64,000 bases of DNA from Serratia inhibens (GCF_003591175.1 NZ_QYYG01000010.1:118238-182237), one strand, 5' to 3'. Shown: positions 17,116 to 26,113, counted from the first letter of the stretch. Notes: generated by a model from the sequence alone, not told the origin. Program-made: numbers and translations.

Positions 17116-17441
17116 GTAACCCCCTGATGGTATGAAATTTAATACCTTTTCCCAATTTCAAACTTTCTAATTATGTACCTCTGACGGATCTAAGAATTGT
17201 CTCAACAGACTGTATAAGAACACCTCAACAGAGACTTGCCATTTGACGCCAAAGGTAAAGCCGGCATGTGTAGAAGGAGTAAAATGCAGGGGGGATGGGT
17301 TTATTTCTGCTGACCGCCCTTGATCGAGGGTTGCTGTAGATACGAAGCTCCTAAAGCCGGATGATCAGATGGAATATTGAAAGCAAAGCTTATTGGCGGC
17401 GGGAACCTTCGGCAGGTTGGCAGGCATAGGCGAGTTGGCGC
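17116..17441. other. Intergenic region between DUF1254 and AraC genes
   Basis: 326 bases. On the plus strand a strong AGAAGGAG precedes an ATG at 17284 that encodes only nine residues before a TGA; a second ATG at 17294 gives 14 residues. These look like the translation start of a lost gene rather than a functional peptide. Nothing else is identifiable. Confidence 0.3.
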
Positions 17442-18419
17442 TCACCCTTTCTTTGAAGCAGACCGATAAAACGATGGCGTGCTACCGGTCCAACGTTTAA
17501 AAGCACGAGTAAAGTGCGCTTGATCGCTGTACCCAACCATATAGGCAATTTCAGTCGCCGTGTATTTACCGCAAGCCATTAGCTGAAGTGCTTCACAACG
17601 ACGCGTCTCGTCACGTAAGGCTTCAAATTCAACACCGCAATATTTTAAACGACGCTGCAGAGTTCTTGGGGACAGCCTGATGCTTTTTGAAATAACAGTA
17701 AGTTTAGGTTGCTCCAGGTCCGCTATCCGCTTGATCAGGGCACCTGCAGTTTCAACTGTCGTTCTCAAGGCTTCGGTCGTTTTCCATGCTTCATCTCGGA
17801 TATTTTTCAGTGGGATCTCGAGCAAATCGCGGTCGAATTCGATCATGTTGTACTTCGAATTCATGACCAGGTTTGGCCCTAAGCATTCTTCAAGCGCCTC
17901 GTCTCCCCTTTCTCTTGAGGACTTGATATGTACACGTATGGAGGAAGGTTCGCCGGACATGAGAGGCACTTTTCTGAGCACCGCCAAACTACCGAGAATG
18001 AATTGCCTCGGATCGGCTTCATATTGCCCTGTAAATTGGTGGATAAGCTTTATTGTACGGCCTTCAGTAACAATGTTTACTTCACCTCCCTGATGCAGCA
18101 TGGCCGCATGGGTTGCAGCCAATGCACAAGCCTGGGCAATGTTTGTTGACCCCATGATCAATTCGCCCCAGACGCCAAGTGAGCGAATTTCGGTCAGATG
18201 CCCCACATAGGCACCACTGAAAGGATCCTGTGTAATAGATGCCATTTCATTAGCGATACGAAAGCAGGCCGAACGTGGGATCCAGATATCAGGGTTTTGG
18301 AAAATATTAGGGGAAATGCCAAAACGTTGAAAAAACTCTAACGAAGATACGCCTCGCATGGCCAGATAGGGAGCCATCTGAAGAAAACTTCTAAGTTTGA
18401 TGGAGGGTGTAATATTCAT
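17442..18419 (-). CDS. AraC-family transcriptional regulator (AraC_N/arabinose-binding-like N-domain)
   Basis: A 325-aa regulator. The N-terminal ~200 residues match the ligand-sensing domain of the OruR/ArgR-like AraC group ('YLAMRGVSSLEFFQRFGISP', 'DPFSGAYVGHLTEIRSLGVW'). The C-terminal ~100 are the double helix-turn-helix ('LSPRTLQRRLKYCGVEFEAL', 'YTATEIAYMVGYSDQAHFTR', 'FKRWTGSTPSFYR'). The longest frame starts at a GTG at 18434; I prefer the ATG at 18419 because no ribosome-binding site fits the GTG, though the evidence is weak either way. The target is unknown; the DUF1254 gene beyond its 3' end is a candidate. Confidence 0.88.
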   Translation of the reverse strand: MNITPSIKLRSFLQMAPYLAMRGVSSLEFFQRFGISPNIFQNPDIWIPRSACFRIANEMASITQDPFSGAYVGHLTEIRSLGVWGELIMGSTNIAQACALAATHAAMLHQGGEVNIVTEGRTIKLIHQFTGQYEADPRQFILGSLAVLRKVPLMSGEPSSIRVHIKSSRERGDEALEECLGPNLVMNSKYNMIEFDRDLLEIPLKNIRDEAWKTTEALRTTVETAGALIKRIADLEQPKLTVISKSIRLSPRTLQRRLKYCGVEFEALRDETRRCEALQLMACGKYTATEIAYMVGYSDQAHFTRAFKRWTGSTPSFYRSASKKG

Positions 18420-19088
18420 TATCGGCGTTCGCACCTGTTATAAAGGCATACGAAGAGAAATTTTTTGTCACATGGCGCTACGCCCGAGAAAAAAAATTGC
18501 CCAGCATGGATATCTGATGACAGCGTTATGTACGACGAAAAACCTATTTTTGAGAGTATACCTAACCCTGCAAAAAAAACTATATCTGTATGTAATGCAG
18601 GATAATAGGAAAAGTTAAAATAACAATATCGGTATAAAACACCAATTATTAAAGCAAGTATAGATAAGGATTCTGTCAAAGCGCTGACCAAATGACCTTA
18701 TGCTGCAGTATTCTGGAACTGTGGGGGAGTGAGTGCCCAAGAAAAAAGAGATAAGCCTAGAAAATTGAAAAACCGGACCATTCAATAAAAAATCTTGGTC
18801 TTTAGTGTTAAAACGGGATTGATACAATGGAATAAATTTGCGTGTCAGTTTATTAAATTATTTTTTGCAATTAATATCAGAAGTAAATAGCAGAACTTAA
18901 ATCATTCGTAACTAATTAATTTATCTTCCCTTTAAAAATTCAATAAGAAAATTTACTCAACTCATCGATAATGGTCACTAGAGCGAGTGCCATATACTGC
19001 TGTGAAAAACATACCGAAAACATCTGGTGATTGTCGTGTTAACCAATGGTGATTATCAAAACATTAAGCGTGTGCTTTAAACTTAACA
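18420..19088. other. AT-rich intergenic region without recognised genes
   Basis: About 670 bases of AT-rich DNA between the AraC and DUF3147 genes, both on the minus strand. The small frames here have no ribosome-binding sites and no recognisable protein features. It should include the AraC promoter (right after 18419 on the minus strand), but I cannot assign it. Confidence 0.3.
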
Positions 19089-19115
19089 ATAGCCCCGACG
19101 TGATACCGGGGCTAT
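19089..19115 (-). terminator. Probable terminator of the DUF3147 gene
   Basis: ATAGCCCCG (19089-19097) pairs perfectly with CGGGGCTAT (19107-19115) across a 9-nt loop, 8 bases beyond the stop of the minus-strand gene. Read on the minus strand the stem is followed by TGTT, a weak T-run. Confidence 0.6.
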
Positions 19116-19122
19116 AACAAAG

Positions 19123-19512
19123 CTAGAGCAGGTCGATGCCGAAACGGCGTACCACCAGAGCAAACAGCCCAAAGAATATCGCCGTCATAATGACGCAGGC
19201 ACCGAGGGTGAGCCAGAATCCCAACCGAGAAAGCAACGCAGGAAACACCTGGAACATCGGTATCACATACAAAAACGTATACCAGACATGGTTAGCAATT
19301 TTCTCCATCAGTTGCTTTTCGACATAGAGCCAAATCAAAGCAAGGATGATGATTAACGGCAAAGCCGCCACAAAACCGCCAAACTTATCGCTGCGTTTTG
19401 CCGCTTCAGATACCAACACCACAATAGCGGCGGTCAGGATATATTTAGTAATGATCCCGAGTGACCCTACGAAAAAGCGAAAGGGTACTCTTGTAGGTAT
19501 TAATCGACGCAC
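19123..19512 (-). CDS. DUF3147 small integral membrane protein
   Basis: Up to 129 aa, with three or four hydrophobic segments and the family pattern 'YILTAAIVVLVSEAAKRSDK', 'GGFVAALPLIIILALIWLYV', 'NHVWYTFLYVIPMFQVFPAL'. The function of the family is unknown. The frame opens at a GTG at 19512 without a visible ribosome-binding site, and family members normally start near 'IITKYILTAA', so the first ~20 residues are doubtful. A shorter start or an N-terminal change is possible. Confidence 0.75.
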   Translation of the reverse strand: MRRLIPTRVPFRFFVGSLGIITKYILTAAIVVLVSEAAKRSDKFGGFVAALPLIIILALIWLYVEKQLMEKIANHVWYTFLYVIPMFQVFPALLSRLGFWLTLGACVIMTAIFFGLFALVVRRFGIDLL

Positions 19513-19658
19513 AATGTATAAAAAGCGCTGGGCGCCAATGCTAACTCATGTTTTACAGTCTTCTGGCGGATGGAAAAACCATCATCTTAAACACCCTTCA
19601 ACGCCAGAAGTTTGAAATCAGCAGAATAACGTCCTTATTCAGTAAGCGTTGCTATCTG

Positions 19659-19949
19659 TCATGTCACGCCTTCCACAACAAATCCCCTGTACGTTGCACC
19701 TGCATGCCTGTGCTTTACAACCGATTGGTAAGCCTCGCTGTAGTACCAAACCTTGGCGTCTTCAAGGGTCGGGAATGAGAACAGTACAACGCCTTCTGGC
19801 GTTTCGCCCTCGAACACTTCCAGACGGCTGTAGGCAGAAAGCATCTGGATGGGTACGTTGGGTAACGTGGATGTGATCTTTTCGGCATATATGTCCATTT
19901 CACTTTGATCCAGCGTTTTCTCTCGAATGAATATAACGTAAGCAGTCAT
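19659..19949 (-). CDS. DUF1330-family small protein
   Basis: 96 aa with the DUF1330 pattern of a dimeric alpha/beta ferredoxin-like barrel: 'MTAYVIFIREKTLDQSEMDI', 'LEVFEGETPEGVVLFSFPTL', 'EDAKVWYYSEAYQSVVKHR' and 'GFVVEG'. GGAGTCCACC precedes the ATG. The biochemical role is unknown. It lies 45 bases after the oxidoreductase gene on the same strand, so the two probably form an operon controlled by the divergent LysR gene. Confidence 0.85.
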   Translation of the reverse strand: MTAYVIFIREKTLDQSEMDIYAEKITSTLPNVPIQMLSAYSRLEVFEGETPEGVVLFSFPTLEDAKVWYYSEAYQSVVKHRHAGATYRGFVVEGVT

Positions 19950-19994
19950 GGTGGACTCCTAATTTGTGAGTGTTCGTAGCGGTCAACTCTACAG

Positions 19995-21011
19995 TCAATG
20001 ATTGACAACCACCTTTCCGAACACGTTGCGTGTCATCAGCCGCTCATATGCAAGCTTTGCATCGTCGAATGCGAAACGGCTGTCAATAACCGGGCGGATC
20101 TTGTGTTCGGCAATGAATCGCGCCAGATCCTCAAGGTCCTGGCGGCTGCCCAGCGCGATGCACTGGTAACACGCATGACTCATGAACATAGACATGAATT
20201 CAACCTTGCCCTGCAAACCTGCCACCGCGCCCACTATTGATACCTGTCCACCCACTGCGATGGCCTTGATCGATTGTTCAAAAGTTCCTGCGCCACCGAC
20301 TTCCACGATGCGGTTCGCACCGCCTCCGCCCGTCAGTTCGCGCACCCGCTTGGACCACTCGGGCTGTTCTTTGTAGTTGATCGTTTCGTCCGCACCCAAC
20401 GCTTTAAGTTGCTGGGCCTTCGCATCACTGGATGTGGTAGCAATCACTCTGGCCCCCAGCCCTTTCGCCAGTTGGACTGCAAATAACGACACACCGCCAG
20501 TTCCCAAAGTAACAACGGTATCACCTGCCTTCACACCTTTGACGGCAGACCATGCCGTAACACCCGCGCACGGCAGCGCAGCTGCTTGGTCGAAATCCAG
20601 ACTGTCTGGAATCAAGATCAATGCTTCTGCAGCCACCGAGCGATAATCAGCAAGCCAGCCATCCACATCACCGGAGTACTGCGAGTACTTTCCGGTGAAG
20701 GGACCCTCGATCCATTCGGGGAAGAATGCGTTGACCACACGATCGCCTGCTTTAAATCTAGTAACCCCCTGCCCAACGGCTACCACCTCGCCAGCCCCAT
20801 CCGAAAGAGGAATGCGACCTACCGGGATGGGCATATAGTAATTACCCTCCAGGATGATCAGGTCTCGGTAGTTCAATGTAGACGCCCTTACATTCACAAG
20901 TACTTCACCGGGGGCGGGCTTGGGAATGGGAAGCGTGCGAACGGAAAGGCCGGTGACGCCAACTGCTTCGTCAATGCCAAAAGCTCGGGATTGTTTGGTT
21001 GTACTGTACAT
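19995..21011 (-). CDS. Zinc-independent MDR-family NAD(P)-dependent alcohol dehydrogenase / quinone reductase
   Basis: 338 aa of the medium-chain dehydrogenase superfamily. The GroES-like N-domain has 'PAPGEVLVNVRASTLNYRDL' and 'PLSDGAGEVVAVGQGVTRFK'; the Rossmann domain has 'GDTVVTLGTGGVSLFAVQLA'. Catalytic-zinc cysteines are not in the usual places, which suits the zinc-free quinone-oxidoreductase branch. I chose the ATG at 21011 because GAGG precedes it; the longer frame from 21041 has no support. Substrate unknown. Divergent from a LysR gene 80 bases away, the classic arrangement for LysR control. Confidence 0.88.
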   Translation of the reverse strand: MYSTTKQSRAFGIDEAVGVTGLSVRTLPIPKPAPGEVLVNVRASTLNYRDLIILEGNYYMPIPVGRIPLSDGAGEVVAVGQGVTRFKAGDRVVNAFFPEWIEGPFTGKYSQYSGDVDGWLADYRSVAAEALILIPDSLDFDQAAALPCAGVTAWSAVKGVKAGDTVVTLGTGGVSLFAVQLAKGLGARVIATTSSDAKAQQLKALGADETINYKEQPEWSKRVRELTGGGGANRIVEVGGAGTFEQSIKAIAVGGQVSIVGAVAGLQGKVEFMSMFMSHACYQCIALGSRQDLEDLARFIAEHKIRPVIDSRFAFDDAKLAYERLMTRNVFGKVVVNH

Positions 21012-21090
21012 ATGAAAGTCCTCGATAATTGGGTATCCCATATTTCACCAGCAGTTCGTTTTTGACAATCCGTATGCAACTGCTCATACT

Positions 21091-22005
21091 GTGAAGATGA
21101 ACTACACAATTGGTCGAAGTGATCTTGACGGCGTGGTAGTGTTCCTGGCTGTTGCCGAGGAGCGAGGCTTTCGAGCAGCAGCCAAACGCCTAGGTATAAC
21201 GCCTTCCGCTGTTAGCCAGGCTATCCGCGCATTCGAGAAAAGGATTGGAGTGACATTGCTGGCCAGGACAACTCGCAGTGTTGGCCTGACCGAGGCGGGA
21301 GAGCGCCTACTGCTTCAAGTGGGGCCGGCAACTCAGCAAATGCTCCAAGGAATAGAGTCCGCTCGCAGCCTGGGCCATTCAGTCACAGGGTTGTTACGAA
21401 TCAGTGTCCCAAAAGCAAGTGTGCAGATACTGACTGAGAGGTACGCTGTGGGACTTCTTGCCGTATACCCCCAATTGCAACTGGAGTTCGTCAGCGATGA
21501 CCGCATGATTGACATCATTGCTGAGGGGTGTGACGCTGGGGTGCGTCCCCGTTCGGTCGTCCATGCAGACATGGTGGCGGTACCGCTTACCCCTGAGGAA
21601 CCGCAAGTGGTAGTTGGCTCACCTGCGTTTCTGGCACGCTACGGCCGACCGGCAACCCCCCAAGACATTCGAAACATTCCATGCATCACGTACAAACAGG
21701 CCGGTATAGTGCTTGACGAGTGGGCATTCAATCCAGGAGGAGGGGAACCTATTAGCATCCACGTGAGCGGCCCCTTAATACTCGACGACGTTGCAGCCTG
21801 CGTCCACGCTGCAGAACAAGGCGTCGGCCTTTTCAGACTTCCTCGTTCCATTGTCGCGCGCAATATTCATGCGGGAACACTGGAAGTTACTCTCAGCAGC
21901 TTCTCAACAAAATTTCCGGGGTTGGCGCTCTACTACCCTAGTCGTAGTACTGTTCTTCCCAAACTGCGCGCTTTTGTGGATTTTGTGCTGGCTAATAAAG
22001 TCTGA
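21091..22005 (+). CDS. LysR-family transcriptional regulator
   Basis: 304 aa. The N-terminal winged helix is clear ('DLDGVVVFLAVAEERGFRAA', 'KRLGITPSAVSQAIRAFEKR', 'LLARTTRSVGLTEAGERLL'). The periplasmic-binding-protein-like effector domain follows ('LTERYAVGLLAVYPQLQLEF', 'EGCDAGVRP', 'FVDFVLANKV'). The frame opens at a GTG at 21091; the ATG six bases later is an equal candidate. It is divergent from the MDR oxidoreductase and DUF1330 genes and probably controls them. Confidence 0.92.
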   Translation: MKMNYTIGRSDLDGVVVFLAVAEERGFRAAAKRLGITPSAVSQAIRAFEKRIGVTLLARTTRSVGLTEAGERLLLQVGPATQQMLQGIESARSLGHSVTGLLRISVPKASVQILTERYAVGLLAVYPQLQLEFVSDDRMIDIIAEGCDAGVRPRSVVHADMVAVPLTPEEPQVVVGSPAFLARYGRPATPQDIRNIPCITYKQAGIVLDEWAFNPGGGEPISIHVSGPLILDDVAACVHAAEQGVGLFRLPRSIVARNIHAGTLEVTLSSFSTKFPGLALYYPSRSTVLPKLRAFVDFVLANKV

Positions 22006-22642
22006 CCCGGTGCAGCCAGAATGAACGGCGAAGGGAATAAGCCCAATAATAGGTTCGGTGACGTTTGTGAGCACGGTATAATCGCGTTACGATAAATCAT
22101 TCGGACAAAATTATTGCGCATTGCTGTAGGAGTCAACTATAACTGGTCAGTGGTCTGGCGTTTACCTATATAGTTTTTCCGATTCTTCTGGTGGTAACCC
22201 GCCATTGTATTCATACATAACTTCCCTCTCGTATGCACTTCGTACTACAAAGGTTGGCATTAACAAACACTCATCTCGAGCACACCAAAAAAGCTTAACA
22301 TTCTAATATATAAACGATATTAAGGTCGCAACCCTGTGAAAGCTGCGACCGATATGCAAAATCATATAATCATTTCATAACCTTCTATCAAATAAAACTC
22401 ACTTACTCTATATCACCTTTAAAATACACTTGTTTAATATAACGCCCTCTACCATCACCATGCCCCAAATCCATCGACACGAGGGTGGTAATGATGGAGA
22501 TTGAGCTATCTTCTGTCAGCGTTCACGGTATCAGGGCGGCTCGCTTTGAGTATTCCGCCGACACCGTCAGGCGGGACAGGTGCAGCTATACACCTTCAAC
22601 TGCAAGACAAACGGGTTCTGAATCCCCCCATGAGAATCAGCC
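22006..22642. other. Intergenic region with no recognised gene
   Basis: About 640 bases after the LysR gene. Small plus-strand frames (from 22485 and 22501) have no ribosome-binding site or recognisable protein character. The adjoining sequence holds a decayed minus-strand gene (next entry), so this stretch may be further degraded coding DNA. Confidence 0.3.
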
Positions 22643-22839
22643 TCAGGCTAGGACGACATTCCGTACTGACGCATCCGGCAACACCGACGAGTGTTTCATT
22701 TCGGCGCAGATCTCATTGATATAGCGCTACAAATGGTCATTATCCACCTCGGTGAGGCAGTGGAATATCGTACTGTGTGCGTCCTTGATGGTAGCGGCAT
22801 CACGGTCATTTTCCTTCACTTTTTCAATCGCGGTAATAT
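22643..22839 (-). pseudogene. Fragment of an unrecognised gene interrupted by an in-frame stop
   Basis: On the minus strand a continuous protein-like frame reads 'YITAIEKVKENDRDAATIKD', 'AHSTIFHCLTEVDNDHL', an in-frame TAG at 22729-22727, then 'RYINEICAEMKHSSVLPD' to a TGA at 22645-22643. Charge pattern and codon choice look like genuine coding sequence and not chance. It starts right after the terminator of the pore-forming toxin gene and has no start codon of its own. Family not recognised. Confidence 0.5.
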
Positions 22840-22842
22840 AAA

Positions 22843-22861
22843 GCCCGGCATGGTGCCGGGC
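22843..22861 (-). terminator. Terminator of the pore-forming toxin gene
   Basis: GCCCGGCA-tgg-TGCCGGGC, a perfect 8-bp GC-rich stem with a 3-nt loop. On the minus strand it is followed by TTTATATT. It lies 70 bases downstream of the minus-strand toxin gene stop. Confidence 0.65.
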
Positions 22862-22930
22862 AAAGCTAGATAATTAAACGAGCTGGAATAACTCGAACTT
22901 ATAGGATGTGCATAACGTCAGGCGGTGAGT

Positions 22931-23869
22931 TTATGCCCGATCAATGCTATTTATGGCAAAACCCACACCGGGCACGGCCAGCGTTTTGAGATAAAGCTGT
23001 TTTTCAGCAATAACGTCTTTCTTATGATCTGTTACCACGAGCCTGCCTTGTGTGTAATAATTCAATTCAATGGTGAGCGTACCAACTATCATTGATTCTT
23101 TCGCATAAGCGGTTGGGTCCAGCCGCCAGAAATAATGTCGGCTCTCGGCATTTATCTGTCCGACAGGGTCCGGGAAACAAGGGTTTATATAGCCTACCAA
23201 TTCTGCGGTGTAGGGTATCGTTATAGTTAATGTGTTGGGTATCGCTGACAGGGTGACATCGACAGCTTGATGTGGTTGAAGCTCCGTTTGTACCGTTTGG
23301 GTAAGGCCGATAGTTTTTTCTATAGCTTCAGTCGTCGATGTACCCCATTCATGGGTATATTGAAATGTCGTCTCTCCGCCAATTTCGGCGCCTGGAACCC
23401 CGAGATTATAGTTAATGCTCTGGCCGACGCTGATACTGTCGTTTGTACTCCATGTCATTTCTGCGGTTAAGGTTTCTTGTTTTGAGAGTGCACAAGTGAA
23501 TATTGATGCTTCACTTGAATTATTTACTTGCGTAGACGTCGCGAGAGCCATATCGCTGCGATCAGGTTCGAATTCCCATGTCACCCCGGCTGGTGCGATT
23601 CTTACATATGTTGGAGTCCATTCATAAGTGCTAAAGTTGTTAAAATCACCATCGTCCTTATAGAAAATATTATCTGGCGTTACCACATTTTTTTCAGCAT
23701 CATAAAAGTCCTTTTTAATGAGTTCTTTTAGTGTTGACTCCTCTATTCCGAAGAGTTTCTTTTCGCTGTCTGTGATGAGATTATAACTTTCCCCAGAGAC
23801 GGTTATGTCGAGTTGCCCATTGCTAAGGGTGCTTAAAATTATTGCAAACTGCTCATTTTCGATAGCCAT
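22931..23869 (-). CDS. Probable aerolysin-like (ETX/MTX2 family) beta-pore-forming toxin
   Basis: 312 aa, no signal peptide. The C-terminal two-thirds has the long Ser/Thr-rich, amphipathic strands of ETX/MTX2 toxins: 'SDMALATSTQVNNSSEASIF', 'SVGQSINYNLGVPGAEIGGE', then a Thr-rich stretch ('EWGTSTTEAIEKTIGLTQTV') where the membrane-insertion loop would lie. 'LQPHQAVDVTLSAIPNTLTI' and 'TIPYTAELVGYI' complete the fold-like pattern. Such toxins oligomerise on membranes and insert a beta barrel; several kill insects. The N-terminal ~90 residues would be the receptor-binding part and match nothing I know. The lack of a leader means release by lysis or a non-classical route. The assignment rests on pattern only. 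Confidence 0.65.
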   Translation of the reverse strand: MAIENEQFAIILSTLSNGQLDITVSGESYNLITDSEKKLFGIEESTLKELIKKDFYDAEKNVVTPDNIFYKDDGDFNNFSTYEWTPTYVRIAPAGVTWEFEPDRSDMALATSTQVNNSSEASIFTCALSKQETLTAEMTWSTNDSISVGQSINYNLGVPGAEIGGETTFQYTHEWGTSTTEAIEKTIGLTQTVQTELQPHQAVDVTLSAIPNTLTITIPYTAELVGYINPCFPDPVGQINAESRHYFWRLDPTAYAKESMIVGTLTIELNYYTQGRLVVTDHKKDVIAEKQLYLKTLAVPGVGFAINSIDRA

Positions 23870-24345
23870 GAAAGTACCTCATTTGATTGTCTGAATAACT
23901 GATGAGTTTCAAATGTAGTTTAGGTTTTCAGAATGATAAACTTCACGTGAGCTATCGTATGTGATTGAAAAAAAACAATTGACGTTTTTTGCTGGAGTAT
24001 TTATTTCTAATTATACTAAATTCGATCTTTTATGCTGCGTTTGTTTGTTTTTTATTCATCATCTGTTATTGAGCGTACTGATGTTCACAATAGAAACATC
24101 TCAGATACGAAATAGTATTTTTGCATGCAGGATAATTATACCAATCACTCAGATTGATCAAGCTAATAATTACCTTGCAACATTTTCAATTGAACCAGTT
24201 GAATTGGTTATTCTCGCGTATGATAGTTAAAAAACCATGGGGGAAGTTATAAAAAACAACGTTCAAGATTAATTTCTTAATCGAAAAGTTACTCATATAT
24301 CATTTATTTCCTCCCGCAAAAACACCGGGTCGCATTATAAATTAT
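23870..24345. other. AT-rich intergenic region
   Basis: About 475 bases upstream of the toxin gene, which should hold its promoter. A frame of 89 codons on the plus strand (23961-24230) is hydrophobic and Ile/Leu-rich, as expected by chance in AT-rich DNA, and has no ribosome-binding site. Confidence 0.3.
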
Positions 24346-24570
24346 TTATGATACAGCTGCGTTTGCGGCCTTGCTTTCAGGCCCAAATTGGCTCTCTGTG
24401 ACGATCGTGATCTCACCGGCGCATAAAGCCTGGTTGGGTGCGTAAGCGGACTCAGGCAGGATACCCCTTCTCAATCTGGCAGGAGCGAGGTTTCCGCTTT
24501 CGGTTAAAGCCGGAAGCAACAGGTACCCTGAAGACTCCGAATAAAATTTCTTCGGGTACCTACACCCCAG
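24346..24570 (-). pseudogene. Possible C-terminal coding remnant, unrecognised
   Basis: The minus strand from about 24570 to a TAA at 24348-24346 is open for ~74 codons and reads like real protein: 'YLLLPALTESGNLAPARLRR', 'GILPESAYAPNQALCAGEIT', 'IVTESQFGPESKAANAAVS'. There is no start codon with a ribosome-binding site. The sequence is GC-balanced, unlike the AT-rich DNA to the left. It resembles, from memory only, short frames annotated in enterobacterial prophages. It overlaps the hairpin at 24522-24560, so the conserved thing may be an RNA. Confidence 0.35.
24522..24560. ncRNA. Possible structured RNA element
   Basis: GGTACCC (24522-24528) pairs with GGGTACC (24554-24560), and inside a one-base bulge GAAGA pairs with TCTTC, giving a 12-bp interrupted stem around a 14-nt loop. 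It lies 60 bases before the truncated small gene at 24621. Whether it is transcribed is unknown. Confidence 0.35.
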
Positions 24571-24620
24571 GCGCGACTGTTAGTAATGGAGCCAAATCGG
24601 TATATGACGCGAGGTGAACC

Positions 24621-24862
24621 ATGATTGATAACACGAAAGATATTGCTGCTCAGGCACTTCAGATTTTGAAGAAAAAAGTGAGCGTTCAACGACTCTGGAT
24701 TCTGCTGGAGCAGTGCATTTTTGCCGGAGCATTCGCTACGGAAAGTAATCATGCGGCTCTGCGCGCTGATCACAGAGAGCTGCAGATGCTTAGTGAGGAA
24801 ATATCTTGTGCGGCTATAGCCCCCGCCAGAGGGGCTATTTTCAATTGGCGTAACCTACCTGA
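24621..24862 (+). pseudogene. Small gene truncated at the edge of the prn cassette
   Basis: The ATG at 24621 has an excellent ribosome-binding site (GAGGTGAACC). The first ~62 residues look genuine: 'MIDNTKDIAAQALQILKKKV', 'SVQRLWILLEQCIFAGAFAT', 'ESNHAALRADHRELQMLSEE'. The frame then runs into the GC-rich DNA of the antiporter gene (which ends at 24869 on the other strand), where it loses protein character. I read this as a host or prophage-type small gene cut by insertion of the imported block near 24840-24868. The family is uncertain. Confidence 0.5.
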
Positions 24863-24868
24863 TGCGCG

Positions 24869-26113
24869 TCACTTATCGGCACCCGGCATTGCCGGCGTCG
24901 CGCGCGATTGCACGCGCAGCGTGAGTCGAACCAGCGGTACGGTCAGCGCCGTCGTCACCAGCGCGAACACCACGAGGATCGTGTAGACCTTTGGCGGAAG
25001 GATCTGCATCTGCAGACCGATTGACAGGACTATTAGCTCCATCAAGCCGCGCGTATTCATCAGCGAGCTCACCAACATCGCATCGCGTGGCTCAAGCCCG
25101 GTGGCACGCGCGCCCAGATAACTGCCGCCGAACTTGCCGATGAATCCGCCCACGAGGAATACGCCGAACCACATCCATGATGCCGCGTCGTCGATCGTGC
25201 CGACCGACGCATGCAGCCCCGCATACGCGAAAAACACCGGCATCAGCACAAGCCTGACAAAACCTTCGACGTTATCCCGCCACTCATTCGCGATGCCGGG
25301 CACGCGCCGCACGAACAGCGCCGCCGCAAGTGCGCCAAATGCGCTATGAAATCCGATCAGCGACGTCGCGAGTGCCGACGCCATGACGAAGCATAACAAC
25401 ACGGCCAAGCGGTCGCGCGCCGCATGCGCAGTCGATGCGAGCCGCATAAGCGTCGGTCGAACCACGAAGCGCACCAGGAGCGCACACAGCACCAGATACG
25501 CAAGCAGGCTGACGAGCATGCGCGCAAATGCCCAACCAGGCCCGCTCGATAGCGAAGCAATAGCTGCAAGCAGCATCCATCCGAGCGCATCCGTCAGCAT
25601 CGCGGCAGACATGGCGTGCCGTGCGCCCGCCATGGCGTTGAGCGCCAGGTCGTCGACGATGCGCGCCATCACCGGTACCGCTGATATCGCAAGCGCGACA
25701 CCGCAGAAGAGTATATAGGGCAGCGCCGGCGCGTCGCCGGCGAGCATGTCTTTCGAGACAGTGGCGACAATCATGCCGATCACGGCCGGTACGACAAGCC
25801 CACCCACGGCGATCGCGACGGGCATACGCCAGCGCCTGTCGCGCAGCGTCTCGCCCAATTCCATATGCAGACCAACCTGAAACATCAGCAGTATCAGGCC
25901 GACTTCACCGACCTGCCCCATCGCCGACAGCGTGCTTGGGCCGAACAATGCGTCGTAGAAATCCGGTGCGACCACACCGAACAGCGAAGGCCCCAACAGC
26001 AAACCGGCCGCGATCTCGCCGACGACCGCGCACTGGCCGAGCCGTTCGGCAAGGCGGCCGCAGACGTTGCAGAGCGCGATCACCAGCACCAGTTGCAACA
26101 GCCAGACAGTCAT
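24869..26113 (-). CDS. CPA2-family cation/proton antiporter (KefB/Na+:H+ type)
   Basis: 414 aa with 11-13 hydrophobic segments. 'RLGQCAVVGEIAAGLLLGPS', 'VGEVGLILLMFQVGLHMEL' and 'SLMNTRGLMELIVLSIGLQM' are standard for the monovalent cation:proton antiporter-2 family. I chose the ATG at 26113 (GAGGT before it); the longer frame to 26206 adds an unlikely basic leader. No KTN/TrkA-N domain follows, so it is a bare transporter. It is GC-rich like prnABCD, on the same strand and 136 bases after prnD, and probably arrived with it. A role in tolerance or export for pyrrolnitrin producers is speculation. Confidence 0.88.
   Translation of the reverse strand: MTVWLLQLVLVIALCNVCGRLAERLGQCAVVGEIAAGLLLGPSLFGVVAPDFYDALFGPSTLSAMGQVGEVGLILLMFQVGLHMELGETLRDRRWRMPVAIAVGGLVVPAVIGMIVATVSKDMLAGDAPALPYILFCGVALAISAVPVMARIVDDLALNAMAGARHAMSAAMLTDALGWMLLAAIASLSSGPGWAFARMLVSLLAYLVLCALLVRFVVRPTLMRLASTAHAARDRLAVLLCFVMASALATSLIGFHSAFGALAAALFVRRVPGIANEWRDNVEGFVRLVLMPVFFAYAGLHASVGTIDDAASWMWFGVFLVGGFIGKFGGSYLGARATGLEPRDAMLVSSLMNTRGLMELIVLSIGLQMQILPPKVYTILVVFALVTTALTVPLVRLTLRVQSRATPAMPGADK

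Noticed and set aside
23961..24230. 89-codon plus-strand frame
   Set aside because: Hydrophobic, Ile/Leu-rich as expected by chance in AT-rich DNA, and no ribosome-binding site.
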